Assembly: GCF_025264625.1 (NCBI RefSeq)
Contig: NZ_CP093313.1
Span: forward strand, 1,736,001-1,800,000
Source: Occallatibacter riparius
GTDB lineage: Bacteria; Acidobacteriota; Terriglobia; Terriglobales; Acidobacteriaceae
Reading direction: 5' to 3'
DNA: 64,000 nt
A program made the position numbers and the translations under genes. The notes below the pieces were generated by a model. It did no database searches. It was not told the origin of the DNA and was given only the letters and a program-made list of their open reading frames with translations. How positions within the stretch are numbered: position 1 is the stretch's first letter; the number at the start of each line of letters is the position of its first letter. Below, one piece after another: positions 1-8,428 of this stretch.

Positions 1-74
1 ACGGCCCTCAGGGGGACGACATGACAGCACTGGTGTTGTGCCGCAAGGCCCCGGTCTTGGAGCCGGTGGCATGA
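1..74 (+). CDS. C-terminal end of a SpoIIE/PP2C-type serine phosphatase (RsbU-like), partial
   Basis: The reading frame beginning at base 3 encodes GPQGDDMTALVLCRKAPVLE and ends at the TGA at 72-74. A DDMTALVL-like end is the last metal-binding segment of SpoIIE-type PP2C phosphatases; the two complete copies in this window end with NDDITVISI and NDDITVVMI. The gene enters from outside the window, so only about the last 24 residues are visible. Its stop overlaps the ATG of the next gene (ATGA), which suggests translational coupling to the RsbW-like kinase. The identification rests on a very short stretch plus context. Confidence 0.6.
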   Translation, partial: GPQGDDMTALVLCRKAPVLEPVA

Positions 75-523
75 CGGTCACCACGCGGAAGTCGGCGAAC
101 GTTGAGGTCCGGCTGCCCTCGCGGCTAGGCTATGAGAAGGTAGCCATGAGCACGGCGGCATCGGTCGCCAAGCTGATGGGCTTTCGCGAAGACCGGATTG
201 AGGACCTGAAGACTGCGGTGGCCGAGGCATGCATCAATGCGATTGAGCACGGCAACCGATTGAACGAAGGGCTGAGCGTCGGCGTAGTACTTTCAGCGGG
301 AGAAGACGCGCTGGAAGTGAAGGTCATCGACGACGGGAAGGGCTTGAAGAGCCTCCCCCCCAAGCCTGATATTGATAAAAAGATCCACGGCGAAGAAGAC
401 CCCCGCGGCATGGGAATGTTTTTGATCCAGGCGCTTGTGGACGAAGCGGAGTGGGTCGCCGGAGGCAACGGCAAAAGCAGCTATGTCCGCCTGGTGATCC
501 GGCTGGATCCCCCGACTGAATAA
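71..523 (+). CDS. RsbW-like anti-sigma factor serine kinase (GHKL ATPase)
   Basis: A protein of about 150 residues with a single HATPase fold. The N-box is visible as EACINAIEHGNR, the G1 box as DDGKG and the G2 box as RGMGMFLIQALVDE. Proteins of this family bind a sigma factor or other target and phosphorylate a STAS antagonist on Ser/Thr. The ATG at 71 is preferred over an upstream GTG at 38 because GGAG lies at 59-62 and the start overlaps the preceding phosphatase stop. A STAS protein follows directly, so phosphatase, kinase and antagonist form a cytoplasmic partner-switching cassette. No sigma factor gene is adjacent within the window, so the final target is unknown. Confidence 0.85.
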   Translation: MTVTTRKSANVEVRLPSRLGYEKVAMSTAASVAKLMGFREDRIEDLKTAVAEACINAIEHGNRLNEGLSVGVVLSAGEDALEVKVIDDGKGLKSLPPKPDIDKKIHGEEDPRGMGMFLIQALVDEAEWVAGGNGKSSYVRLVIRLDPPTE

Positions 524-546
524 CGTAATCTACGGAGACTTTGACA

Positions 547-906
547 GTGCAAACCGAAACCAAAACGCGTGTCGACCAGATCACTTCCCCTGCCGGGCAC
601 CCGGTGTCTGTCCTTCGGTTCGAGGGCGATATCGCCAGCACGTCAAAGGAGGCGGTGCTGGGAAGTTACCAGGCGCTGCCCAAGGCGACGGTGAAGCTGA
701 TCCTTTTGGATTTCACCAAGGTGGACTACATCAACTCGAGCGGCATCGCGCTCGTCATCCAGATGCTGATCGAAGCTGCCAATTCGGGCCAGAAGGTATT
801 CGCCTACGGCCTGTCGCAGCACTTCACCAAGGTGTTCACCATGGTGGGGATTACGAAGTATGCGGGCCTGTTCCCTGATCAGGCCTCGGCTATGGCCGCA
901 CTGTAA
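547..906 (+). CDS. STAS-domain anti-sigma factor antagonist (RsbV-like)
   Basis: A single STAS domain of about 120 residues. The conserved loop carrying the phosphorylatable serine is visible as VDYINSSGIALVIQ. In partner switching, the unphosphorylated STAS protein sequesters the RsbW-type kinase, and the SpoIIE phosphatase restores it. The GTG at 547 has GGAG at 534-537 with nine-base spacing; a TTG at 541 in the same frame is too close to that ribosome-binding site but cannot be excluded. The gene lies 23 bases after the kinase and is probably cotranscribed with it. Confidence 0.85.
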   Translation: MQTETKTRVDQITSPAGHPVSVLRFEGDIASTSKEAVLGSYQALPKATVKLILLDFTKVDYINSSGIALVIQMLIEAANSGQKVFAYGLSQHFTKVFTMVGITKYAGLFPDQASAMAAL

Positions 907-1011
907 GCTCCAAACGAAGCACGAACAAAGAGGCGCGGGAAACCGCGTCTCTCGTCGTCTAAGTGAGGCTATACTGCTCTGTGCCCTGTCCAGCACTTCC
1001 GGAGGGGATCG

Positions 1012-1986
1012 ATGAAAGCCATCGTCTACGAGCAGTACGGCCCGCCTGATGTTCTTTCCCTCAAAGAAATCGATAAGCCTTTACCCGGCAAAGGCGAAGT
1101 GCTGGTTCGCGTGCACGCCGCCTCAGTGAACCCTTACGACTGGCACTTCCTGCGCGGCAAACCTGCGCTCCTTCAGCTGTTCACCGGGATCGGGAAACCG
1201 CGCTACCCCCGGCTGGGGGCAGACTGTGCCGGCGTGGTGGAAGCCGTAGGCTCCGGAACCACCCGGTTCAAGCCCGGAGATGCGGTCTTCGGCGTCTGCA
1301 AAGGCTCGTTCGCAGAGTTTGCCTGCGGGAAGGAGACGCAGCTTGCCCTAAGGCCCGCGGGGGTCTCATTTGAGCAGGCGGCTTCGCTGCCGATCGCGGC
1401 GACCACTGCCCTGCAGGGGCTGCGCGACCGCGCGAAGATCAAGGCCGGCCAGCAGCTCCTGATCAACGGGGCAGCTGGCGGCGTGGGGACGTTCGCGGTG
1501 CAGATCGAGCGGGAGATGGGGGCACACGTGACCGCAGTTTGCAGTGGAAGAAACGCCGATCTGATGCGTTCTCTCGGCGCCGAGTGCGTGATCGACTACA
1601 TGCAGGAAGACTTCACCCGATCGCCGCAGAAGTGGGATGCCATCTTCGATCTGGTGGGGAATCGCACCCTTGCCGAATTTCGCAGCGCCCTTCAGCCAAA
1701 GGGAGTTTTTGTGAGCTGCGGTGGAGGCGGTCCGGATAAGAAGGCGACCGAACTGGCCGGCGTGATGTTCGGAAAGATGCTGATTGCCCCTTTCGTGAGC
1801 CAGCGGCTCACCGGCGTGTTGGCGAAGATCAACGGAGCTGACCTGAGCACTCTGGCGGCGATGGTGGAGTCCGGCAAGATCAAGCCGGTTCTCGATCGGA
1901 CGTACCCCCTCGCCGAAACGGCCGAAGCCGTGCGGTATGTGGAAGCATGCCACGCGCGCGGCAAGGTGATTATTGCCCTCGGCTAA
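1012..1986 (+). CDS. Zinc-independent medium-chain NAD(P)-dependent oxidoreductase (quinone reductase type)
   Basis: The 324-residue protein has the N-terminal GroES-like fold (residues about 1-110) followed by a Rossmann domain with the glycine motif INGAAGGVGTFAVQ near residues 147-160. The cysteine cluster and catalytic zinc ligands of true alcohol dehydrogenases are absent. That points to the quinone-oxidoreductase/enoyl-reductase side of the MDR superfamily, which uses NADPH to reduce activated double bonds or quinones. The start has GGAGGGG four bases upstream. The substrate cannot be deduced. It stands alone between the partner-switch cassette and an M24 peptidase. Confidence 0.85.
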   Translation: MKAIVYEQYGPPDVLSLKEIDKPLPGKGEVLVRVHAASVNPYDWHFLRGKPALLQLFTGIGKPRYPRLGADCAGVVEAVGSGTTRFKPGDAVFGVCKGSFAEFACGKETQLALRPAGVSFEQAASLPIAATTALQGLRDRAKIKAGQQLLINGAAGGVGTFAVQIEREMGAHVTAVCSGRNADLMRSLGAECVIDYMQEDFTRSPQKWDAIFDLVGNRTLAEFRSALQPKGVFVSCGGGGPDKKATELAGVMFGKMLIAPFVSQRLTGVLAKINGADLSTLAAMVESGKIKPVLDRTYPLAETAEAVRYVEACHARGKVIIALG

Positions 1987-2027
1987 GTTCGCGGAACAGG
2001 TCGTGCCTTCTCGTCTATGATGGCCGC

Positions 2028-3209
2028 ATGAACCTTGAGGCGATGCAGACGGCGCTCAGCGACGCGGGCCTGGACGGCTGGCTTTTCTACGATCATCACC
2101 ACCGGGACCCCATCGGCGAACGCATACTGGGCCTCGACCCGAAGGCGCACATCACACGGCGCTACTACTACTTCGTCCCCGCCGCGGGCGTCCCCCGGAA
2201 GCTGGTGCACCGCATCGAGCAGGGCCGCCTTGATAGCCTCCCCGGCTCGAAAGGCCTGTACTCGAGCTGGCAGGAGCTGCACTCGGGGCTCGAGGCCATG
2301 CTCAAGAATTCGCGCCGCATCGCCATGCAGTACTCGCCCAACAACGACATTATGTATGTCTCAATGGCGGACGCGGGAACGGTGGAGTTTCTGCGCGGCC
2401 TGGGCAAGGAGATCGTGACCTCGGCCGATCTCGTCAGCGAGTTCGAAGCCGTTCTCACAGCGGACCAGATCGCCAGTCACACGGTGGCGCAGAAGGCGAT
2501 CGATGCCATTCTCGAAGAGGGCTGGAAGAAGATAGCGCGCTCTCTGCGCCCATCGAGTGGGACGCCGTCCCGATTCACCGAGTTCGATATGGTGGAATGG
2601 CTCTCGAATGCCATGCGGAACGAAGGCCTGGTGTGGGAAAACGGGCCCAACGTCAGCGTCGACCAGAACGCGTCCGACTCCCACTACGAGCCGACCGCCG
2701 ATCACTGCTCCGAAATCAAGGAAGGCGACTTTGTCCTCATCGACATCTGGGGCAAGCCCGACAAGCCTGGCAGCGTCTTTTACGACATCACCTGGACCGG
2801 CGTAGTGGGCCGCGAACCCAGCGCGCGCGAGCAGACTGTCTTCGAAACAGTGCGCAATGCGCGCGATGCAGCCATTGAGAAGGTGACGGCCGCGTTTGCG
2901 GCTGGGCAGCCGATCCGCGGCTTCGAGGCCGATGACGCCGCGCGGGCAGTAATCCGCGAAGCAGGGTTCGGCGAGTGGTTCACGCATCGCACCGGGCACA
3001 ACATCGCCGAGGAGATTCACGGCCCTGGCGCGCATCTCGACAATCTCGAGACGCATGATGAGCGGCTGCTCCTGCCGAATACCTGCTTCAGCGTGGAGCC
3101 CGGAATCTATCTGCCGGAGTTCGGCGTGCGCAGCGAAATCAACATGATGACATCAACCGGCAAGGCATGGGTTACGGGCAAAATTCAGCGAGAGCTCGTG
3201 AGAATCTAG
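2028..3209 (+). CDS. M24-family metallopeptidase (Xaa-Pro aminopeptidase-like)
   Basis: A 393-residue protein with an N-terminal creatinase-type domain and a C-terminal pita-bread fold. Metal-binding positions are visible: the Asp of FVLIDIWGK, the Asp of VFYDITWTG, the His in HRTGHNIAEEIHG, and Glu residues in CFSVEPGIYLPEFGVRSEIN. The family removes N-terminal residues preceding proline, using two metal ions. There is no signal peptide, so it is probably cytoplasmic. The ATG at 2028 is preferred over an upstream alternative at 1947, which would overlap the preceding gene and lacks family sequence. A small membrane protein begins nine bases downstream. Confidence 0.85.
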   Translation: MNLEAMQTALSDAGLDGWLFYDHHHRDPIGERILGLDPKAHITRRYYYFVPAAGVPRKLVHRIEQGRLDSLPGSKGLYSSWQELHSGLEAMLKNSRRIAMQYSPNNDIMYVSMADAGTVEFLRGLGKEIVTSADLVSEFEAVLTADQIASHTVAQKAIDAILEEGWKKIARSLRPSSGTPSRFTEFDMVEWLSNAMRNEGLVWENGPNVSVDQNASDSHYEPTADHCSEIKEGDFVLIDIWGKPDKPGSVFYDITWTGVVGREPSAREQTVFETVRNARDAAIEKVTAAFAAGQPIRGFEADDAARAVIREAGFGEWFTHRTGHNIAEEIHGPGAHLDNLETHDERLLLPNTCFSVEPGIYLPEFGVRSEINMMTSTGKAWVTGKIQRELVRI

Positions 3210-3218
3210 CGGAGTTCC

Positions 3219-3758
3219 ATGGCCACTTCGGTTGCCAGCGCGAAGCAGTTCCTGGTGGATCGCATTGCCGCGGAAGCGGAGCGAGAAGGTGCGCCGCTGA
3301 ATGAGATCGAGAAAGCCATGCTCGCTTTTTCCGAAGTGGGTGCGAGCGAGAAGGAACTCGATCAGGCTCGCACATTCGAGCGTGATTTCGATGACAAAGA
3401 GTACGAGAGCCGCATCGCCAGGCTCGCTCGGTCCGTTTACGACCGTGACGTGGCAGCGGGCCGGAAAGCCGAGTGGGACCAGGCGCTGGATGAGCTGGCA
3501 AGCGAGGACTTCTACCTGATGGTGATGCTGGAGCAGGCCGGGATCGTAAAAACAACGTCGCACCTGCGGCTCCCGGACTGGCGTCTGCTGGTGGGCTTTG
3601 TACCGGCCCTGGTTTGCGTGGCTCTTGCCGCAGCCGTCGCTTTCACGCCGCTTGGCTCCAGGATCTTTCCCAATGACGTGCTGCGGCTAGCCGTCGCGGT
3701 GCTGCTCCTGCTGGCGCCTTTTGCGCTGGGCAGATTGCGCGGACGGCGCGCAGGTTGA
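3219..3758 (+). CDS. Hypothetical protein with a C-terminal two-helix membrane anchor
   Basis: This 179-residue protein is not recognised. Residues 1-120 are charged and predicted helical, rich in Glu, Arg and Lys. The C-terminal part has two hydrophobic segments (about 125-148 and 155-172) ending in the basic tail GRLRGRRAG. The layout suggests a cytoplasmic domain tethered to the inner membrane by a hairpin. GGAG precedes the ATG at 3219. It starts nine bases after the M24 peptidase and is probably cotranscribed with it. No function is proposed. Confidence 0.7.
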   Translation: MATSVASAKQFLVDRIAAEAEREGAPLNEIEKAMLAFSEVGASEKELDQARTFERDFDDKEYESRIARLARSVYDRDVAAGRKAEWDQALDELASEDFYLMVMLEQAGIVKTTSHLRLPDWRLLVGFVPALVCVALAAAVAFTPLGSRIFPNDVLRLAVAVLLLLAPFALGRLRGRRAG

Positions 3759-3794
3759 CGAGCGGCCCAACCGAGTTCCTGAGAGGAGAAACAC

Positions 3795-4169
3795 GTGGCT
3801 GAAACTACCTTCCCCTACGAAACGCGGCTGAATGTGCTTTATAAGCCGCTCGAAGCTTTCGATGTACACGCGGTACCCGACGCGGACAAGTTCAAGTGGT
3901 TCAACCAGACGCTCTGCCAGGTGAACGGCTCGGTGGTGCGGATGGCGGCGATCGAGGGCGAATACCACTGGCACAAGCATGACGAGGACGACGAATTCTT
4001 CTATGTCGTAGATGGAAAGCTGCTGATCGATCTCGAAGACCGCGTGGTGGAGCTAGGACCGGGGCAGGGGTTGGTGGTGCCGAAGACGGTGGTGCACCGC
4101 ACCCGCGCACCACAGCGCACCACGATCCTGATGGTCGAGAACGCGGGAATCATTCCGACGGGGAACTAA
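3795..4169 (+). CDS. Cupin-domain protein
   Basis: A 124-residue single-domain cupin. The first cupin motif is seen as EYHWHKHDEDDEFFYVVDG, and the second as GQGLVVPKTVVHRTRA with a single His. These His and Glu residues normally bind one metal ion. Stand-alone cupins of this size range from isomerases to dioxygenase-like and binding proteins, so the reaction cannot be named. The start is GTG at 3795, preceded by GAGAGGAG. A strong hairpin terminator follows at 4191-4220. Confidence 0.8.
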   Translation: MAETTFPYETRLNVLYKPLEAFDVHAVPDADKFKWFNQTLCQVNGSVVRMAAIEGEYHWHKHDEDDEFFYVVDGKLLIDLEDRVVELGPGQGLVVPKTVVHRTRAPQRTTILMVENAGIIPTGN

Positions 4170-4190
4170 CGATCGACGCGTCAAAAGAGG

Positions 4191-4220
4191 AAGGGCGAAT
4201 CCGCAACCGGATTCGCCCTT
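4191..4220. terminator. Bidirectional intrinsic terminator
   Basis: A perfect 13-bp inverted repeat (AAGGGCGAATCCG and its complement) encloses a four-base loop, followed by TCGTTTTT on the plus strand and by CCTCTTTTGA on the minus strand. It lies between the convergent cupin and alpha-glucan phosphorylase genes and can serve both. Confidence 0.85.
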
Positions 4221-4238
4221 TCGTTTTTAGAGGCCTTG

Positions 4239-6008
4239 CTAGACCTGATCGGCGTACGCAGCTTCTTCCACGCGGGCATGCTCGACCAGCTTGATGGGGT
4301 AGTACGCGTTGCGCGTGTACTGCTTCACCATGCGGTTGGTGTTGAAGTAGGAGCCGTTGAACGCGAGCGTGGTGCGCATCATCTGCCCCCACTTCTCGGG
4401 CGCCTGCAGGTAAAGCGGAACCACCGCCGACTCGAGTTTGTTGTAGAGGTTGTGTGCCTCCGCAGCATCGTCGGCCCCGTCCTCGATTGCCCAGCCCGTC
4501 ACGCCTTCGATGCAGCCCTCAATCCACCAGCCGTCAAGGATGGAAAGCGAAGGCACGCCATTAAGTGCGGCCTTCATGCCGCTGGTGCCGGAAGCCTCGT
4601 AGGGCCGGCGAGGCGTATTGACCCAGACATCGACACCGGCAGTCAGCGCCGCGCCGAGATCCCAGGCATAGTTCTCGAGATAAACGACCTTCAGCAGATC
4701 GCTGCCTGTGGAGTGAGCCCTTTCCACGACCTCGCGAATGAGTGCCTTGCCGGGTTCGTCTTGGGGATGCGCCTTGCCGGCGTAGAGAATCTGCAACCCG
4801 CCGGCTTGCTCAGCGATCCGGACGAGCCGCTCGGGATCAGTGAACAGCAGGTTGGCTCGCTTGTAGGTGGCCACGCGCCGCGCGAAGCCCAGTGTGAGCA
4901 CGCGGGGATTCAGCATCAGTCCCGTGCGGGCCGCGACTTCTGCCAGCAAAGCATCCTTGGCCCGGGCATGCGCAGCGAGCACCTCGCCGACAGGAATATC
5001 GATTGCGTTACGCAGGAAAAGATTGTCCCGCCGCCATGCAGGGATGTGCGCGTCGAGCATGTGCTGCACCGGATCTGACAGCCACGTGGGCGCGTGCACG
5101 CCGTTGGTGATGGCGTCGATGGGAAACTCCGGGAACATCTCGCGCGAAACCTTGCCATGCTGCATGGCCACGCCGTTCGCGTAGCGGCAGAAGCGCAGCG
5201 CGAGCATCGTCATGTTCAGCAGGCCTTCGTGGAAGGCGCCGAACTTCTGCAGGCGCGCCGTGCGTTCGCCGCCCAGAATGCGGTAAGCCTGCTCGGTCGA
5301 GAAGCGGTCGTGCCCTGCGGGAACCGGCGTGTGTGTGGTGAAGACGCACTTGTTGCGGACCACCTGAAGGTCGGAGTCAGTAGCCGCGCCCAGCGGGCCG
5401 CCGCCGAGCTGGCTTTCCAGCAGGGCAAGCGTAAGCAGCGCGGCATGCCCTTCGTTCATGTGGTACACGTTTACATGCCTGCCCAGGGCATTGGCCATGC
5501 GAAGCCCCCCCATGCCGAGGACGATCTCCTGCTGCAGGCGGTAGTTGGTATCTCCGCCGTAAAGATGGTCGGTCAATCCGCGGTCCCAGCCCGAGTTGCC
5601 GTCGAGATCGGTGTCGAGCAGGTAGATCGGGACGATGTGGCCGGAGCGGCCCTCGAGATCGTACCGCCAGGCACGTACCGTAACCGTGCGGTCCTCGACC
5701 GAGACGGTAATGCGCGCCGGTTCCTCGGTGCAGAAATCAGCCGGGTTCCAGGCCTGCACTTCCTCGGTCTGCTGACCAGCCTCATCGAGGTGCTGGCGGA
5801 AGTATCCCTTCCGATGCAAGAGGGTGAAGGCGATGAGAGGAACGCCAAGGTCGGCGGCCGAACGCAGAGTGTCTCCGGCGAGCACGCCAAGGCCGCCAGA
5901 GTAGGTGGGCATGCCTGGGTTGATCGCGATCTCCATGGAGAAGTACGCAACCAGGCCAGAAGGGGGGAAAGACTCGTAGGAGAAAGGCTTTGTCGTGTTG
6001 GTGGACAT
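4239..6008 (-). CDS. glgP: Alpha-glucan (glycogen) phosphorylase, short GT35 type
   Basis: The 589-residue protein begins with VAYFSMEIAINPGMPTYSGG, the hallmark of short bacterial alpha-glucan phosphorylases. The pyridoxal-phosphate lysine lies in EASGTSGMKAALNG. It lacks the long N-terminal extension of classical phosphorylases of about 800 residues. The enzyme releases glucose 1-phosphate from alpha-1,4-glucans using inorganic phosphate. It is cytoplasmic, with no signal peptide. It lies 263 bases downstream of galactokinase on the same strand, probably with its own promoter in that gap. It shares the bidirectional terminator with the cupin gene. Confidence 0.9.
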   Translation of the reverse strand: MSTNTTKPFSYESFPPSGLVAYFSMEIAINPGMPTYSGGLGVLAGDTLRSAADLGVPLIAFTLLHRKGYFRQHLDEAGQQTEEVQAWNPADFCTEEPARITVSVEDRTVTVRAWRYDLEGRSGHIVPIYLLDTDLDGNSGWDRGLTDHLYGGDTNYRLQQEIVLGMGGLRMANALGRHVNVYHMNEGHAALLTLALLESQLGGGPLGAATDSDLQVVRNKCVFTTHTPVPAGHDRFSTEQAYRILGGERTARLQKFGAFHEGLLNMTMLALRFCRYANGVAMQHGKVSREMFPEFPIDAITNGVHAPTWLSDPVQHMLDAHIPAWRRDNLFLRNAIDIPVGEVLAAHARAKDALLAEVAARTGLMLNPRVLTLGFARRVATYKRANLLFTDPERLVRIAEQAGGLQILYAGKAHPQDEPGKALIREVVERAHSTGSDLLKVVYLENYAWDLGAALTAGVDVWVNTPRRPYEASGTSGMKAALNGVPSLSILDGWWIEGCIEGVTGWAIEDGADDAAEAHNLYNKLESAVVPLYLQAPEKWGQMMRTTLAFNGSYFNTNRMVKQYTRNAYYPIKLVEHARVEEAAYADQV

Positions 6009-6271
6009 GTTTTACCTGAAGACCTCCGGCAGGTTGCCCGCATGCCGGACATCTGCCTTCTTCATCGAATAGGGGCCCGGCTCACCGGAGGGCGACTTGC
6101 GTCTGCAATCGGTTTTGAGTATTCCCCGATTTTAGCAAGCGCTCAGCGGCTGACGGCTATTCTGACTCAAATTAAGACGATACAACGGAGGACAATTCCC
6201 CAGCTATGCTCGAATGACGATTTCAGGCATGCAAGCACAAGCTCAGAGGACGCGGGACGCTGCCGTGCCTG

Positions 6272-7447
6272 TTACCTAACAGCTTGGATGCTCTCCTGGA
6301 CTGGATGTGCCCCCCCTGATGCATGACAAATATGAATTTGGGGGGTGATTCCAGTGCGTTCGGCGTAACGTTGGCCCAGCGCAGCGGAGAATTCCCGGGC
6401 GTGCTGCCGCTCGACAAGATTAACGGTGCACCCGCCGAAGCCGCCCCCGGTGAGACGCGCCCCGATCAGGCCGGGAAGGTCCTGAGCTAGCTCCACCATA
6501 GCGTCGGCCTCTTCACAACTCGCCTCAAAGTCCTTGCTGTAGCTGACATGGGCTTCCGCCATGAGCCGGCCCAGTTCCTTGAGGTCGTGATTGATCAGAG
6601 CCTCTGCTGCTGCCACGGTGCGGGTGTTCTCAGTGATGACGTGGCGGGCGCGCTTCAGCGCAAGGGAGCTCATCTCGGACCCATACTTCGCTAAGTCGTC
6701 GAGGTTGGCATCGCGCAGGAAGTGAACCTCCGGGCGATGGCGGGCGATGACGGCGGCAGCCTCTTCCACCTGTGCGCGGCGGCTGGTGTATTCGCCACCG
6801 GTAACGGCGTGCTTCACCATGGTGTTGGCAATGACCAGCGCAACGTTTTCAGGGATGGGCGCCAGTTTGAAGCTGAGGTCGCGGCAATCGAGCAGCAACG
6901 CGTGGTCTTCCGCGGCGTTAGCGGAGATGAACTGGTCCATGATGCCGCAGCTCGAGCCGACGAATTCGTTCTCCGAGCGCTGGCAGAGGCGCGCGAGAAC
7001 CGGCATCGGATACTCAGCGCCGATGAGAGACAGCACGGCGATTGCGGTCGAGACCTCGATGGCCGCGGAACTGGATAGTCCCGAAGCGACGGGGACGTCT
7101 CCCCACAAGGTGAGGCTGAGAGCAGGGATCTTGTGGCCCTCCCCAGCGAGGATGGCCATGACGCCAAGCGGGTAGTCCGACCAGTGGTCTCTTCGCTCTG
7201 CAGGCAGCGCTGCCGCATCGAACTCGCTCTGCTCGTCGAAGTTCTGCGAGTAGATGACGACCTTGCCATCCGTACGGGGTGAGATGGCTGCCAGGGTGGC
7301 GAAGTCGATTGCGGCAGGCATGACGAAGCCTTCGGCGTAATCGGTATGCTCCCCGATGATGTTGACGCGCCCGGGTGCGACGAAGATCGCGGGATCGACG
7401 CCGAAACGGGCCTGGTGCATAGAGCGAAGCTGAGCGGAATCGTACAT
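6272..7447 (-). CDS. galK: Galactokinase
   Basis: A GHMP kinase of 391 residues. The galactokinase signature is visible near the N-terminus as GRVNIIGEHTDYAEGFVMP, the ATP-binding GHMP loop as VASGLSSSAAIEVS, and the C-terminal motif as RLTGGGFGGCTVNLV. It phosphorylates galactose to galactose 1-phosphate in the Leloir pathway. The ATG at 7447 has GGAG six bases upstream, so it is preferred over an in-frame TTG at 7459. It starts 14 bases after the aldose-epimerase-like gene, so the two are very likely cotranscribed. No galT or galE is nearby. Confidence 0.95.
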   Translation of the reverse strand: MYDSAQLRSMHQARFGVDPAIFVAPGRVNIIGEHTDYAEGFVMPAAIDFATLAAISPRTDGKVVIYSQNFDEQSEFDAAALPAERRDHWSDYPLGVMAILAGEGHKIPALSLTLWGDVPVASGLSSSAAIEVSTAIAVLSLIGAEYPMPVLARLCQRSENEFVGSSCGIMDQFISANAAEDHALLLDCRDLSFKLAPIPENVALVIANTMVKHAVTGGEYTSRRAQVEEAAAVIARHRPEVHFLRDANLDDLAKYGSEMSSLALKRARHVITENTRTVAAAEALINHDLKELGRLMAEAHVSYSKDFEASCEEADAMVELAQDLPGLIGARLTGGGFGGCTVNLVERQHAREFSAALGQRYAERTGITPQIHICHASGGAHPVQESIQAVR

Positions 7448-7461
7448 AGAAGGCTCCAAGA

Positions 7462-8418
7462 CTACAGGGTTTCAAGATCAACGTGCATGGGCCAATCGGA
7501 CCATTCACCGGGGGCGAGGGTGCGACTCCAGGGGCCGGTGAAGGCCAGGGAATCGACCGGCGCAGTAGCAGGCTCAGGAGCGACGCAGACCTGTTTGGGT
7601 CCGGGGCGCTCAGGCCAGCCACCGTAGCAGATCCAAAGACCTAAATAAGGTGTTGCATTGGCGTCGAATGTGACTTTGATTCGTACGCCGGCCGATGGGC
7701 GCTCGAGAACGCACCATGCGGCATCGGGGTGCATGGGTCCGGCAAAGAGTTTGTCGCCGATGCCGGAGTCTGGAGCTTCTGCGCGGCTGAGATCGGCGTG
7801 AAAGCCGTCAGCGAGATCGGCAATGGGCCACTGAATCTCGTCGCCGGCTTTGCCGAGACGATTACCACCCGACCCTTCGAGGCGGAGTGTGTGAATGGAA
7901 TCCGGCAAGATGATGCGGTCGCCCTCCGCAACCGTGAAGAGAGGATGCGCAGCCCAGGACCACGGGACCGGTGCAGTCCCGGTGTTGGTGAGTCGGTAGT
8001 CGAGGCTGATACGGGCACCCTTCTTGGTCTCGTCGATGGTGAGCCTGCGGCGAAGGGTAAGCGGCAGCGAAAAGCAGGCTGAGGAAAGCGTGACCGAGTG
8101 CGGAGCGGAATCAAGAACCGTCCACGGCACACGCCAGAGGTCCCCGTGATCCGGAACATCTGCGGAAGCGGCCTGGGTCTTGACGGTGCACGCGGCCACC
8201 GAGGGCAAGCATTCGTCCCAGCCGCTGGCGTCGGCAGCGTCGAACGGCATGGTGTGGGTGCGCGATGCAACCGGAGCGAGCGGCGCCTGGAGAAGTTCCT
8301 GGCCTCGGAAATGGATGGATGCGATCTTGCCGCCGAACTGAGGGAGAACCCGAATCGAGCAGCCACCCGCCTGAATGACAACGTTTTCTTTGCTTCCCAC
8401 AGAGATGCCTGTCGTCAT
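7462..8418 (-). CDS. Aldose 1-epimerase-like protein (galactose mutarotase superfamily)
   Basis: A 318-residue protein with the beta-sandwich pattern of the aldose-epimerase superfamily. It starts with an antiparallel sheet containing GGCSIRVLPQFGGKIASIHF and has the conserved SWAAHPLFTVAEGD segment, whose His corresponds to the catalytic region. Mutarotases interconvert alpha and beta anomers of free hexoses, which fits the galactokinase gene 14 bases downstream. Sequence similarity to textbook GalM is moderate, so a different sugar or sugar phosphate is possible. It begins ten bases after the PLP decarboxylase. Confidence 0.75.
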   Translation of the reverse strand: MTTGISVGSKENVVIQAGGCSIRVLPQFGGKIASIHFRGQELLQAPLAPVASRTHTMPFDAADASGWDECLPSVAACTVKTQAASADVPDHGDLWRVPWTVLDSAPHSVTLSSACFSLPLTLRRRLTIDETKKGARISLDYRLTNTGTAPVPWSWAAHPLFTVAEGDRIILPDSIHTLRLEGSGGNRLGKAGDEIQWPIADLADGFHADLSRAEAPDSGIGDKLFAGPMHPDAAWCVLERPSAGVRIKVTFDANATPYLGLWICYGGWPERPGPKQVCVAPEPATAPVDSLAFTGPWSRTLAPGEWSDWPMHVDLETL

Positions 8419-8428
8419 GCCGGGCTTC

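Noticed and set aside
4236..5078. Plus-strand open frame of 280 codons
   Set aside because: Antisense shadow of glgP with no ribosome-binding site or known motif.
5094..6326. Long plus-strand open frame (410 codons) over the phosphorylase gene
   Set aside because: It is antisense to glgP, whose product has clear family motifs. Its translation has no recognisable domain and reflects high GC in the third codon position.
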